A DNA stretch of 22,261 nt from Rhizobium sp. Q54 (lineage in GTDB: Bacteria; Pseudomonadota; Alphaproteobacteria; Rhizobiales; Beijerinckiaceae). The translations under genes were made by a program, and so were the position numbers. The first letter of the stretch is position 1. Each line of letters opens with the position of its first letter. Under the pieces are notes generated by a model that saw only the letters and a program-made list of their open reading frames with translations, was not told the DNA's origin and did not search any database. The stretch spans positions 1 to 22,261 of the forward strand of contig CAMDKB010000016.1 of the NCBI GenBank assembly GCA_945901195.1, written 5' to 3'. Below are positions 7,549 through 15,958 of this stretch, piece by piece.

Positions 7549-9654
7549 TTATTTTGATGACCAGTTGAGAATGCTCATGAGGTTGCTGCTGGCGTCAGTC
7601 CAGACAATGCCCGAAGATGTGTCCTTGTCGCGCCATTCGGACGCCAGCTTTTTCACATTGGGCAATTCGAACAGGACCTTGTCTTTTGTGTACAGTGCCC
7701 ATGAGATCGGCTCACGGCAGCCGTCTTCGTCGCGCTCACGCGTCTCGAACCAGCGCACTTCCTGACCCAGAAGTTTCGCCATGCCACGATGCAGAGGCGC
7801 CATCTCGAACGTGTTGATCTCGAAATTGATGGCGATGATGCCGCCCAGCGCAAGATGCTGCTGATAGATTTCAAAGGCCTCTTTGGTCATCAGATGCATC
7901 GGCGGCGCCGCCCCACGGAAGGCGTCTATGACCAGCACGTCAAATTGCTGGGGTTGCTTGTCCCTGAGTTGGCGCTCGAGAACAAGACGCCCATCGCCGA
8001 GCAGGACATCGGATTTGGCCTTGCCTTCCTGCAGAAAGGTGAAATAGCGGCGCGTGAGATCGCTGACGGCCGGATTGATTTCGTAATACCGGATCACATC
8101 GCCGTCTTTGCCCATTGCAGCGAGCATGCCTGCGCCAAGGCCGATAATGCCCACGCGCAAGGGCGCGTCTGGATTGCCTGAACGGCGCTTGACGTGATTC
8201 GTCATCGCGATTCCAGCGCCGCTTTCTTCATCAAACGCGCAGAGCGGCTTTAATTTGATCGCCTTGTTCTGCCATTGCGACCCCTGTTCGACACCAGCTT
8301 GCGTGATCAGAATTTGATGCTTTTTGGTATCGTCCTCGTCTTCCTGCGAGATTTTCACGACGCCGTAAAAATTGCGAACACGTTCGATCAGCTCGTATTC
8401 GGGACTAAGCTCGTTGTTGACCGCTCCCGCTGTTGCGCCGACCAGAACAAGTGACGCAAGACCTGCAGCGATCGGTCGATGGGAACGAGATACGCCAGCG
8501 TCACGCGCGATCAATACGACTGCCAGAAGACCAATCGCGAGCAGGACCAGCGGGTGTTCGAAATAATCGCGCAGGACTACCGGCGCGATGAGCGCAACGA
8601 ATATGCCACCCAGAGCGCCGCCGAACGAAATCGCCAGGTAGAATTTAGGCAGTCGCGCAGGTTCCGGCTGCAGGCGCACCATTTCCGCATGGCAAATCAT
8701 GCAGCCAAAGAACATGGTCGCGCATTGCAAGGTCAATTGTATGATCATCTCCCGTCCGCTATCGGGCGAAGAGGACCAGTTGGCGGCCACTGAAAGTGCA
8801 AGAAAAATCACGCCGAACCAGACCCGATTGTAAAAGCGTTGATGGCCAAAGGCGATCACGAAGGTCAGCAGATAAAGGCTCAGCGGCGCAATCCACAGGA
8901 ACGGAATAACAGCCGACCATTGTGTGATGGCGTTTGTGGTCGCCAGCAGAAGAATGGAGCCCAACATCGAATAGACAATCCACAAAGTCAGTTGATCGCC
9001 CTTCGTCTGATCGCCTGCGGTCTTATTCACCGCTGGCGCCGTCTCGTCACCCTTCTGAGAGATCGCAAGCCAGGCACAGATCGCAAACAGGATTGCGTAT
9101 GCGCCGTAGGCCCATGACCAGAGGATAGTCTGCTGTTCGCTGGACATCACCCGCTCGAACAGGAAAGGGTAAGATAAAAGGCCAACGAACGACCCTAGAT
9201 TGGACGCAGCAAAGAACCGCGCGGGGTCCAGATCTGGCGCGATCCGCGCGAGCCAGCGCGACAACAGCGGCGATGTGGTCGCCAGCGCCATGTAAGGTAT
9301 GCCGACGCAGGCTGCCAGCAGCAGCACGATCCGCCAAGTTGGATCAGAGGCGTCTGCCGGTTTCCATCCCTCTGCCGGCGTGATCGGCAGCAACACCAGA
9401 CTGAGCGCAAGAATGGCTACCTGCACTTTGGCCTGTGTAGGCACCTTGAAAGGGAGTGTTACCGCGTAGGCGTGCGCATAGCCCGCCAGCAAGGCCACCT
9501 GAAAGAACAGCATGCAGACGATCCATGTCGTCGCGCTGCCGCCGAACCACGGCAGGATGAATTTGGCGAGGACGGGCTGCACCTGAAATAAAAGAAAGCC
9601 GGCCAGCGCCATGGTCGTTGCGTAGGCTGCGGCAATAATGCCTCTCGAATTCAT
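7549..9654 (-). CDS. Fused membrane (MFS-like)/spermidine synthase-like protein
   Basis: This 701-residue protein has a polytopic membrane N-terminal half (about residues 1-430, with around ten hydrophobic segments) and a cytoplasmic spermidine-synthase-like Rossmann domain (about 480-690). The second part shows a GLGAG nucleotide-binding loop near 502, YYEINP, GDGR, and VIDAFRGAAPPMHLMTKEAFE, the usual layout of the fused MFS/spermidine synthase family. Whether such proteins make polyamines is not established, and I assign no substrate. The start is the ATG at 9654, with GGGGGA 8 bases upstream. The open frame continues to 9726 but would overlap lutA. It lies 46 bases after lutA and 10 before lutB, in place of the usual direct lutA-lutB junction. 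Confidence 0.9.
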   Translation of the reverse strand: MNSRGIIAAAYATTMALAGFLLFQVQPVLAKFILPWFGGSATTWIVCMLFFQVALLAGYAHAYAVTLPFKVPTQAKVQVAILALSLVLLPITPAEGWKPADASDPTWRIVLLLAACVGIPYMALATTSPLLSRWLARIAPDLDPARFFAASNLGSFVGLLSYPFLFERVMSSEQQTILWSWAYGAYAILFAICAWLAISQKGDETAPAVNKTAGDQTKGDQLTLWIVYSMLGSILLLATTNAITQWSAVIPFLWIAPLSLYLLTFVIAFGHQRFYNRVWFGVIFLALSVAANWSSSPDSGREMIIQLTLQCATMFFGCMICHAEMVRLQPEPARLPKFYLAISFGGALGGIFVALIAPVVLRDYFEHPLVLLAIGLLAVVLIARDAGVSRSHRPIAAGLASLVLVGATAGAVNNELSPEYELIERVRNFYGVVKISQEDEDDTKKHQILITQAGVEQGSQWQNKAIKLKPLCAFDEESGAGIAMTNHVKRRSGNPDAPLRVGIIGLGAGMLAAMGKDGDVIRYYEINPAVSDLTRRYFTFLQEGKAKSDVLLGDGRLVLERQLRDKQPQQFDVLVIDAFRGAAPPMHLMTKEAFEIYQQHLALGGIIAINFEINTFEMAPLHRGMAKLLGQEVRWFETRERDEDGCREPISWALYTKDKVLFELPNVKKLASEWRDKDTSSGIVWTDASSNLMSILNWSSK

Positions 9655-9700
9655 ATTTGCATTCCCCCGGTAACCTCTGAAAACTTGATTGCGCGAAGCG

Positions 9701-10486
9701 TTATGCGCCGCGGCTGGGCGCGCCAATGGGTGGCTCGCTGGTCATTCCCGCCAGCACCTCAGCGACGTGGCGCACCTCGGTCATGCGGCCCTCGCGCGAA
9801 AGTTTGCCGGCCATGTTCATGAGACAGCCAAGATCGCCCGCCAGTAGCACGGGCGCGCCTGCAGCGTTGATGTTCTTAGCTTTCTCACTAACGATCGCAT
9901 CGGAGATTTCACCGTATTTTACAGCGAACGTTCCGCCAAAGCCGCAGCATACATCGGCGTCCTTCATCTCGACGAGTTCGAGTCCATTGACGGTTTTCAG
10001 CAATTCGCGCGGCTGGTCCTTCACGCCCATTTCGCGCAGCCCCGAGCAGGAATCGTGGTAGGTGACGCGGCGCGGATAGCTGACGGTGACGTGATCGTAT
10101 TTCATCACGTCTGTCAGGAAACTGATGAGCTCATGTGTCTTTTCTGCAAAGGCCCGGGCCCGCGCCGAAAGGCCGGGATCGTCCGCAAACAATTCGGGGT
10201 AGTGATGGCGGATCATCCCGGCGCATGAGCCTGAAGGTGCCACGATATAATCGACGCCGGAAAAGGCGCTCATGACGTTGAGGGCCAGTGCACGGGCATC
10301 CGGCCGGTCGCCCGAATTATAGGCCGGCTGGCCGCAGCAGGTCTGCACGGGGACGACGACTTCGCAGCCCGCTTCTTCCAGCAATTTCACTGCCGCAAAG
10401 CCTACGGAGGGCCGGAAAAGGTCAACCAGACACGTAACGAAAAGCCCGACGCGTATAGGGCCGGGCGGGCCTGCAGTGACGCTCAA
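9701..10486 (-). CDS. lutA: L-lactate utilisation protein LutA (YkgE family), Fe-S/CCG-domain
   Basis: This 261-residue protein is the CCG-domain subunit of the LutABC L-lactate oxidation complex. It carries two cysteine-rich CCG motifs, TCCGQPAYNSGD and VCCGFGGTFAVKYGEIS, plus YHDSCSGLREMG and GDLGCLMN, all family hallmarks. The core begins IRVGLFVTCLVDLFRP, close to the normal LutA N-terminus. I chose TTG at 10486 because AGGGGAG lies 6 bases upstream. An in-frame ATG at 10537 would add 17 residues without a clear ribosome-binding site, and the frame is open to 10582. It is the first gene of the operon lutA, membrane/spermidine-synthase-like gene, lutB, lutC. Confidence 0.93.
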   Translation of the reverse strand: MSVTAGPPGPIRVGLFVTCLVDLFRPSVGFAAVKLLEEAGCEVVVPVQTCCGQPAYNSGDRPDARALALNVMSAFSGVDYIVAPSGSCAGMIRHHYPELFADDPGLSARARAFAEKTHELISFLTDVMKYDHVTVSYPRRVTYHDSCSGLREMGVKDQPRELLKTVNGLELVEMKDADVCCGFGGTFAVKYGEISDAIVSEKAKNINAAGAPVLLAGDLGCLMNMAGKLSREGRMTEVRHVAEVLAGMTSEPPIGAPSRGA

Positions 10487-10497
10487 AACAAACTCCC

Positions 10498-10514
10498 CTG
10501 CCGCCTTGCGGCAG
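10498..10514 (-). promoter_or_regulatory. Short perfect hairpin next to the lutA ribosome-binding site
   Basis: CTGCCGC (10498-10504) and GCGGCAG (10508-10514) are perfect 7-base inverted copies with a 3-base loop. In the lutA mRNA the hairpin ends where the GGGGAG ribosome-binding site begins (10493-10498), so folding could affect initiation at the TTG start. No known riboswitch is recognised. Confidence 0.4.
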
Positions 10515-10599
10515 CAAAAACTATGATGTAACGACATTGGCAAAGCCGCTGCCCGCTGGCAAGCGTCGAGACCCAGGGGCATAAAAGCCCAGGGCGCGC

Positions 10600-10638
10600 A
10601 AATAACGGCCAGCGCGCCGCATAGGCGTTGCGCTGGCC
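10600..10638 (-). terminator. Probable terminator hairpin after the amidohydrolase gene
   Basis: GGCCAGCGC (10607-10615) and GCGCTGGCC (10630-10638) are perfect 9-base inverted copies around a 14-base loop that can itself pair through CGCC/GGCG. On the minus strand the stem is followed by GTTATTTG, a short T-rich run. It lies 23 bases beyond the amidohydrolase stop, and about 115 bases before the lutA start, so it probably separates the two transcripts. Confidence 0.6.
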
Positions 10639-10660
10639 CGCAAACAGAAAAGGTTCGTTC

Positions 10661-11665
10661 TTATTTCTGCTCGGGTCTCACCTTCAGCAATTTCTCTGCA
10701 TTGCCATGGGCAATCTTTGCCTTGTCTTCGGCAGAGATCGGCAGGGCGTCGAGGAATTTGCGTGCCGGTTCATTCGAGCTGAAGGGATAATCGACAGAGA
10801 ACATGATCTTGTCGACGCCGAACACTTCGATCAGCATCTTGAAGGAAGGCAGGCTGTAGAAGCCGGCGCAGGTGATGTGGACCTGATCGAAAATGGCCTG
10901 GGCCGGAGCGCGCTGCAGGAACTTGGGGACAACGCCCGCATAGGATTCCTGAAACCGCTCCATCATCGCCGGCAGGCCCTCGCCCTGATGGCCGATGATC
11001 AGTTTCAGCTTGGGGTGTTTGTCCAGAGTGCCGGAGAGTGCCATACGCAGAATATGCACAGCCGTTTCCGCATGCCAGCCGTAGCCCGCGCGCGCAAAAA
11101 TTGTGGGGATGGGGCCGGGCAGTCCCCCATAATAGGCATCGCGAACGGCCTTCTGCGGAATGCCGGGATGCACATAGATTGGAACATCCAAAGCTTCAGC
11201 ACGAGCCAGCACCGGCTCAAAACGCGGATCATCAAGGAAGACGTCGTCCGTCGAGCCGTTGACCATGCAACCGTGGAAGCCGAGCTTTGTCACGCAGCGT
11301 TCAAGTTCGTCGGCAGCAGCGTCCGGCGCGGTGAGCGGAAGATGGGCATAGCCGGCATATCGCTTGGGCTGCTTGGCGATCTGCGCTGCCAGCGCGTCGT
11401 TCAGTTCGCGCGCAAAGGCTGGACCTTCGGACGGCGGCAGGAGGTCAGCGCCAGGGCCGGACGGGCCAAGGACCTGCAGGCTGATTCCGTTAGCATCCAG
11501 ACTGTTGAGCCGCCCTTCGCCGAAATCCTCCAGTTTGGCGTCGACATCGGGACGAACCGAAGGCAGGTGCGGCGGCGGATAGCCCCGCTTGATGACGAGC
11601 GCCGGATCGATCCGGGATTGCAGGGCAGGAAAGGAAAAATGTTCTTCGAGAGCGACAATGCGCAT
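10661..11665 (-). CDS. Amidohydrolase family 2 (ACMSD / gamma-resorcylate decarboxylase-like)
   Basis: This 334-residue cytoplasmic TIM-barrel enzyme belongs to the amidohydrolase family that includes gamma-resorcylate, 2,3-dihydroxybenzoate and aminocarboxymuconate-semialdehyde decarboxylases. The likely metal and catalytic residues are all present: E7 and H9 in LEEHF, H166 in YVHPG, H226 in GHQGEG and D292 in SVDYPF. The fit is good for non-oxidative decarboxylation of a hydroxylated aromatic acid or hydrolysis of a related compound, but the substrate cannot be read from sequence. The ATG at 11665 has AAGGTGG about 5 bases upstream. It is divergent from the TPR gene and is followed by a hairpin at 10607-10638. 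No aromatic ring-cleavage genes are nearby. Confidence 0.92.
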   Translation of the reverse strand: MRIVALEEHFSFPALQSRIDPALVIKRGYPPPHLPSVRPDVDAKLEDFGEGRLNSLDANGISLQVLGPSGPGADLLPPSEGPAFARELNDALAAQIAKQPKRYAGYAHLPLTAPDAAADELERCVTKLGFHGCMVNGSTDDVFLDDPRFEPVLARAEALDVPIYVHPGIPQKAVRDAYYGGLPGPIPTIFARAGYGWHAETAVHILRMALSGTLDKHPKLKLIIGHQGEGLPAMMERFQESYAGVVPKFLQRAPAQAIFDQVHITCAGFYSLPSFKMLIEVFGVDKIMFSVDYPFSSNEPARKFLDALPISAEDKAKIAHGNAEKLLKVRPEQK

Positions 11666-11682
11666 GTTCCACCTTCAGACTT

Positions 11683-11777
11683 GGCGCAGCGTGCGCCCGG
11701 GTTAAAGCCGGACGTAATAAGCATGGCGGCGGCGCGGACGCTAGTTTGAACTGGCGGGACTATCGGGCGCATGCGCC
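11683..11777. promoter_or_regulatory. Two related palindromes in the amidohydrolase/TPR divergent intergenic region
   Basis: The 161 bases between the two divergent starts hold GGCGCA-GCG-TGCGCC at 11683-11697 and the perfect 12-base palindrome GGCGCATGCGCC at 11766-11777. They share the half-sites GGCGCA/TGCGCC, with a 3-base spacer in the first copy and none in the second. They could be operators for one regulator of both genes. No convincing -35/-10 pair could be picked on either strand. Confidence 0.35.
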
Positions 11778-11826
11778 ATCAGGCTAAACTTCCCGCGGCG
11801 CCGGGTTGGCCATTCAGGCGGGGAAA

Positions 11827-13116
11827 ATGGAAGACAGGTTCGGACAATCTATTTCGACGCAAAGCGAAGTCGCGCGTGACGCCTACATCCGCGGGGTCGA
11901 TCTGATGTTGACGGCGCGCCCCGGATCAGAGCCGTGTTTTGCGCAAGCCGTCGCCGCCGATCCCGAGTTTGCACTCGGCCATATTGCCCGCGCTCGCGCA
12001 TTGCAGCCCCAGGGCCGCCTCGCTGAAATGACGCAAGCCTGCGCCACCGCGTGGGCGCTGGCCCCGAAAGCTGATGAGCGCGAGCGCTCCCACATCGCCA
12101 TAATCAGGACGTTTCTAAACGGGGACTCCACCGCTGCGCTGGCAGCGTTGCGGACACATATGCATGCTCATCCGCGCGACGGATTTGCCTTGTCGCTCGC
12201 GCTGGGGGTCTATGGCCTTCTGGGTTTCAGCGGGGCCGCCGACCATCACCGTCAGCAATGCGAATGGCTCGATGCGCTTGCGCCCCATTGGGGGAGGGAT
12301 TGGTGGTTTCTAGGCTATCGCGGTTGGGCGCATACGGAAAATGGCGATCCAGCATTCGGCACGCCGCTGCTCGACGCTTCGCTCGATCTGCACCGGCTCA
12401 ATGCCAATGCGGCACATGGCCGTGCGCACGCCTCTTATGAACTGGGCCGTGCGGAGGAGGGCGAAAGCTTTCTTGACCAATGGCTCCCGGCCTACGAAGA
12501 GGCGGGCTCGCTCTTCCCGCATTTGAGCTGGCACCTGGCCTTGTTTGCGCTGCAAAATGGCCGGACGGAAAAAGCCGTTGATCTCTTTGACAAAAGGTTC
12601 CGCCCTTCACTGGGCAAACAGCCGCCTTTTTTCACCATAGTGGACACAGCCTCGTTCAATTGGCGTTGTCTGTTACGAAATGTGCCGCGCAACAGCAGTG
12701 AAATCGGCGAAGTAGCCGAATTTGCCCGTCAGAACTTCCCCAAGGCAGCTGGCGGCTTTGCCAACTTACACATTGCTTATGCCTATGCGGCGGCCGGCGA
12801 TATCGAAGCGCTGACGAAGCACACGTCCCAAGTCGAATCTTTTGCACGAGCGGGCGTGCATCCCTCGGCGCCCGTCGTGGATGTGCTCTGCAGGGGGATT
12901 CTCAACCATGCCGAAGGCAGGTATGATGAAGCCATCAGCGATCTTGAAAAAGCCCTCCCGGATTTAGCACGTATCGGCGGCAGTCATGCCCAGCGAGATG
13001 GCGTGATGGAGACGCTCGTGCATGCGTATCTGCGCGCCGGACAAGAGCAAAAGGCGATCAATGTGCTTGGCTCACGCCTGGGACTTGCGTCCATCTGGTC
13101 AAATGCAGCCACCTGA
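11827..13116 (+). CDS. Tetratricopeptide-repeat protein, TTC38-like
   Basis: This 429-residue protein is built of helical hairpins throughout, with TPR-like units such as FAQAVAADPEFALGHIARARAL near the N-terminus and AEGRYDEAISDLEKALPDL near the C-terminus. Its overall pattern resembles the TTC38-like family, whose biochemical role is unknown. No signal peptide or catalytic motif is seen, and it is probably a cytoplasmic scaffold or partner protein. The frame opens at a TTG at 11806, but I chose the ATG at 11827, which is preceded by GGCGGGG and starts MEDRFGQSISTQSEVARDAY, where family similarity seems to begin. It is divergent from the amidohydrolase gene. The 203-base gap to glcD holds only a short palindrome at 13264-13274. 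Confidence 0.8.
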   Translation: MEDRFGQSISTQSEVARDAYIRGVDLMLTARPGSEPCFAQAVAADPEFALGHIARARALQPQGRLAEMTQACATAWALAPKADERERSHIAIIRTFLNGDSTAALAALRTHMHAHPRDGFALSLALGVYGLLGFSGAADHHRQQCEWLDALAPHWGRDWWFLGYRGWAHTENGDPAFGTPLLDASLDLHRLNANAAHGRAHASYELGRAEEGESFLDQWLPAYEEAGSLFPHLSWHLALFALQNGRTEKAVDLFDKRFRPSLGKQPPFFTIVDTASFNWRCLLRNVPRNSSEIGEVAEFARQNFPKAAGGFANLHIAYAYAAAGDIEALTKHTSQVESFARAGVHPSAPVVDVLCRGILNHAEGRYDEAISDLEKALPDLARIGGSHAQRDGVMETLVHAYLRAGQEQKAINVLGSRLGLASIWSNAAT

Positions 13117-13263
13117 GTTACAGCGATTGCAGGAAAATTGCGGCTTGGTCCAGCAAGTGCGAAGGGTCCAAAAATAAATCTGAATGGGCTTCAATCAATC
13201 AGCGATGTGTTCCAGACGCCTTGCCGCTTGCGCTTCATCCCAAAGGCGCATTTCCTGGCAACA

Positions 13264-13274
13264 CTACATTGTAG
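13264..13274. promoter_or_regulatory. Short palindrome upstream of glcD
   Basis: CTACATTGTAG is an 11-base near-perfect palindrome (CTAC-ATT-GTAG) located 46 bases before the glcD start. This is where a glycolate-responsive GntR-type regulator might bind, but the sequence does not clearly match the known GntR/FadR-type half-sites. The whole gap 13117-13319 holds no other recognisable signal. Confidence 0.2.
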
Positions 13275-13319
13275 CAACGTCATCTTCCATGCCTGTTGAA
13301 CCGCCCTCGAAGGACGATC

Positions 13320-14756
13320 ATGAGTTCGATACCGTTCCCAAAACCGGACCCATCTATTCTTGCCCGGCGCGATGAAATCATCGCCGGACTGGCCAAGCTG
13401 CTGCTGCCTGAGTGTCTGATCACCAGCGAGGATGAGCGCCGCGCCTTCGAGACCGATGCGCTGACTGCCTATCGCCGCATTCCGCTTGCCGTGGCGTTGC
13501 CGCGCTCTACCGAGGAAGTGTCAGCCTTGCTCGCCTTTTGTGCAGCGGTCGGCGTGAAAGTGGTGCCGCGCGGGGCCGGCACATCGCTTGCCGGAGGTGC
13601 AATTCCCCAGGAGGACGCTGTCGTCATTGCGGTGACCAAGCTGAATAAAATTCTCGATGTGAATTATTCTGACCGTACAGTGCGGGTGCAGGCTGGCGTT
13701 ACCAACCTGTCGATTTCTGAAGCGGTCATGCCAGACGGATTTTTCTATGCGCCTGATCCCTCCTCGCAACTTGCCTGCACCATAGCGGGCAATATCGGCA
13801 TGAACAGCGGCGGCGCCCATTGTCTGAAATACGGCGTGACCACCAACAACGTGCTCGGTGTGAAGATGGTGCTGATAGATGGCACAATAGTGGACATCGG
13901 TGGCGATGCGCTGGATGCGCCAGGCTATGATCTTCTGGGGCTGATTACGGGGTCGGAGGGCCAGCTTGGCATCGTCACCGAAGCGACATTGCGCATATTG
14001 CGTTTGGCCGAAGGTGCGCGTCCCGTCCTGTTCGGGTTTCCCTCGAGCGAATCTGCCGGCGCTTGTGTTGCCGCGATCATAGGCGCGGGCATCGTGCCTG
14101 TTGCCATGGAATTCATGGACAAACCGGCCATCGCCATCTGCGAAGCCTTTGCCAAGGCCGGTTATCCCCTGGATGTCGAAGCGATGTTGATCATCGAGGT
14201 CGAAGGTTCTGAAATCGAGATGGAAGCGCAACTGGCGCGCATCATAGAGATCGCCGGCAAACACGATGTACAGGTTGTAAAGGAATCCCGCTCGGCGATG
14301 GAGACGGCGCTGATCTGGAAGGGCCGCAAGTCGGCCTTTGGCGCGACAGGCCGCGTTGCCGACTACATCTGTATGGACGGCACGGTGCCCACCGGACAAT
14401 TGTCGCACGTTCTGAAACGGACCGGCGAAATTGTGGAAAGTTACGGCCTGCGCGTTGCGAACGTCTTTCACGCAGGTGACGGCAACATGCATCCGCTGAT
14501 CCTTTATAACGTCAACGACCCCACCGAGCAGGACAAGGCAGAAGCCGCCGGCATGGATATCCTGAAACTTTGCGTTGATGTCGGCGGCTGTCTGACAGGT
14601 GAACATGGCGTAGGCATCGAAAAGCGCGACCTCATGCGCCATCAGTTCACCGATGCAGATCTTGCGCAGCAGATGAGTGTACGGGCGGTGTTTGATAAGG
14701 ACTGGCTGCTCAATCCCGCCAAGGTATTTCCGCTTGAGGGGAGAAATGCGGAGTGA
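13320..14756 (+). CDS. glcD: Glycolate oxidase FAD-binding subunit GlcD
   Basis: This 478-residue FAD-linked oxidase is the catalytic subunit of glycolate oxidase (GlcDEF), which converts glycolate (and often D-lactate) to glyoxylate (or pyruvate) and passes electrons to the respiratory chain. The FAD-binding PCMH domain shows VVPRGAGTSLAGGA, IAGNIGMNSGGAHCLKYGVT and GSEGQLGIVTEATLRI. The C-terminal FAD-oxidase domain has VFHAGDGNMHPLI and TGEHGVGIEKRDLM. Length is close to the family norm (about 480-500). I chose the ATG at 13320, with AAGGA about 6 bases upstream, over the upstream GTG at 13296. It overlaps glcE by 4 bases (GTGA). D-lactate dehydrogenase is a possible alternative, but the glcE and glcF neighbours favour GlcD. 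Confidence 0.95.
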   Translation: MSSIPFPKPDPSILARRDEIIAGLAKLLLPECLITSEDERRAFETDALTAYRRIPLAVALPRSTEEVSALLAFCAAVGVKVVPRGAGTSLAGGAIPQEDAVVIAVTKLNKILDVNYSDRTVRVQAGVTNLSISEAVMPDGFFYAPDPSSQLACTIAGNIGMNSGGAHCLKYGVTTNNVLGVKMVLIDGTIVDIGGDALDAPGYDLLGLITGSEGQLGIVTEATLRILRLAEGARPVLFGFPSSESAGACVAAIIGAGIVPVAMEFMDKPAIAICEAFAKAGYPLDVEAMLIIEVEGSEIEMEAQLARIIEIAGKHDVQVVKESRSAMETALIWKGRKSAFGATGRVADYICMDGTVPTGQLSHVLKRTGEIVESYGLRVANVFHAGDGNMHPLILYNVNDPTEQDKAEAAGMDILKLCVDVGGCLTGEHGVGIEKRDLMRHQFTDADLAQQMSVRAVFDKDWLLNPAKVFPLEGRNAE

Positions 14757-15931
14757 GCTTGCTTGTTCCTGAAAACGAAAATCAGGCTGTCGAGATTGTC
14801 AGGGATGCGAAGGCGCACCGTGAGCCTCTCGCCATCCAGGGCGGTGGTACGCACGCCGGTCTAGGCCGCCCGATGCAGACCGCGGCGGCTCTATCCACAA
14901 AAGCTTTGAGAGGCATCATTTTTCACGAACCGGCTGAAATGGTGATTCGCGCGCGCGCAGGAACGCCGCTTGCTGAAATAGAAGCCGCGCTGGCATCGAA
15001 AGGGCAGATGCTGCCATTCGAGCCGATGGATCATCGCGGCATATTTGGTTCACAAGGCGAACCCTCCGTCGGAGCTGTCGCTGCGTGCAATATCAGCGGC
15101 CCTCGCCGTATTCGCAATGGCGCAGCGCGTGACAGTCTGATCGGTGTCCGTTTCATCAATGGTTCGGGAGAGGCCATCAATTCTGGCGGCCGGGTGATGA
15201 AAAATGTCACGGGTCTGGATCTCGTCAAATTGCAGTGTGGCGCATGGGGAACCCTTGGCCTGCTGACGGAAGTGACATTCAAGGTCATCCCCGTAACCCA
15301 AACCGAAGGCACTTTGGTGCTGGAGGGTCTCAACGACGCTGCTGCGATTGCCGTCATGTCGGCCGCCTTGGGCTCACCGTTTGAAGTGAGCGGCGCGGCG
15401 CATGAGCCGGGGGCCAATGCACGCACTTTTCTGCGCATCGAACATTTTGCGCCATCGGTTGACTACCGCCTCGGCGAACTTGAAAAGCTGCTGTCAAAGT
15501 TTGCGACGTCGCGGCGGCTGGATCGCGATACTTCGCAATCGCTATGGCGCGATATTCGAGGCGTCACAGCACTGAGCGGCGATCTCAGCAAGGCGCTTTG
15601 GCGCGTTTCGGTCGCCCCTTCGCAGGCGACGCACTTCGTCCAGACGTTGCGCGAAAGGGGTCTTGCCCCCGATTATGTTTTTGACTGGGGCGGCGGGCTG
15701 ATCTGGCTTGCGGTGTCTGCGTCGGGCGATGCAGGCGCTTCACACATTCGCACTGCGCTGTCTGGCACAAGCGGGCATGCAACACTTGTCCGCGCCCCCG
15801 ATGACGTGCGCCAGACAACTGACGTATTCCAGCCACAGAGCGCTGCATTGATGAAGCTGACTCGAGGCGTCAAGGCAAGCATGGATATTGCAGGTATATT
15901 CAATCCCGGCCGCATGTACGCGGGCGTATGA
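14753..15931 (+). CDS. glcE: Glycolate oxidase FAD-binding subunit GlcE
   Basis: This 392-residue protein is the second FAD-binding subunit of the GlcDEF complex. It contains a PCMH-type FAD domain with IQGGGTHAGLGRP, AACNISGPRRIRNGAARDSL and GGRVMKNVTGLDLVKLQCGAWGTLGLLTEVTF, and ends IFNPGRMYAGV, typical of GlcE. The GTG start at 14753 overlaps the glcD stop as GTGA, with GAGGGGAG upstream, which supports translational coupling. It is followed after 27 bases by glcF. No missing motif is seen. Confidence 0.95.
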   Translation: MSLLVPENENQAVEIVRDAKAHREPLAIQGGGTHAGLGRPMQTAAALSTKALRGIIFHEPAEMVIRARAGTPLAEIEAALASKGQMLPFEPMDHRGIFGSQGEPSVGAVAACNISGPRRIRNGAARDSLIGVRFINGSGEAINSGGRVMKNVTGLDLVKLQCGAWGTLGLLTEVTFKVIPVTQTEGTLVLEGLNDAAAIAVMSAALGSPFEVSGAAHEPGANARTFLRIEHFAPSVDYRLGELEKLLSKFATSRRLDRDTSQSLWRDIRGVTALSGDLSKALWRVSVAPSQATHFVQTLRERGLAPDYVFDWGGGLIWLAVSASGDAGASHIRTALSGTSGHATLVRAPDDVRQTTDVFQPQSAALMKLTRGVKASMDIAGIFNPGRMYAGV

Positions 15932-15958
15932 ACTGATCGCGCAGATAGGCCAGAGAAA

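Noticed and set aside
9655..9726. Upstream in-frame extension of the membrane/spermidine-synthase-like protein
   Set aside because: It would overlap the lutA end and lacks a ribosome-binding site, while the ATG at 9654 has GGGGGA upstream and begins the hydrophobic segment.
10628..11749. 373-codon open frame on the plus strand
   Set aside because: It is antisense to the amidohydrolase gene, whose active-site residues are all intact. The plus-strand product resembles no family.
13521..14642. 373-codon open frame on the minus strand
   Set aside because: It lies wholly antisense to glcD and has the His/Arg/Gly-rich composition of a shadow frame.
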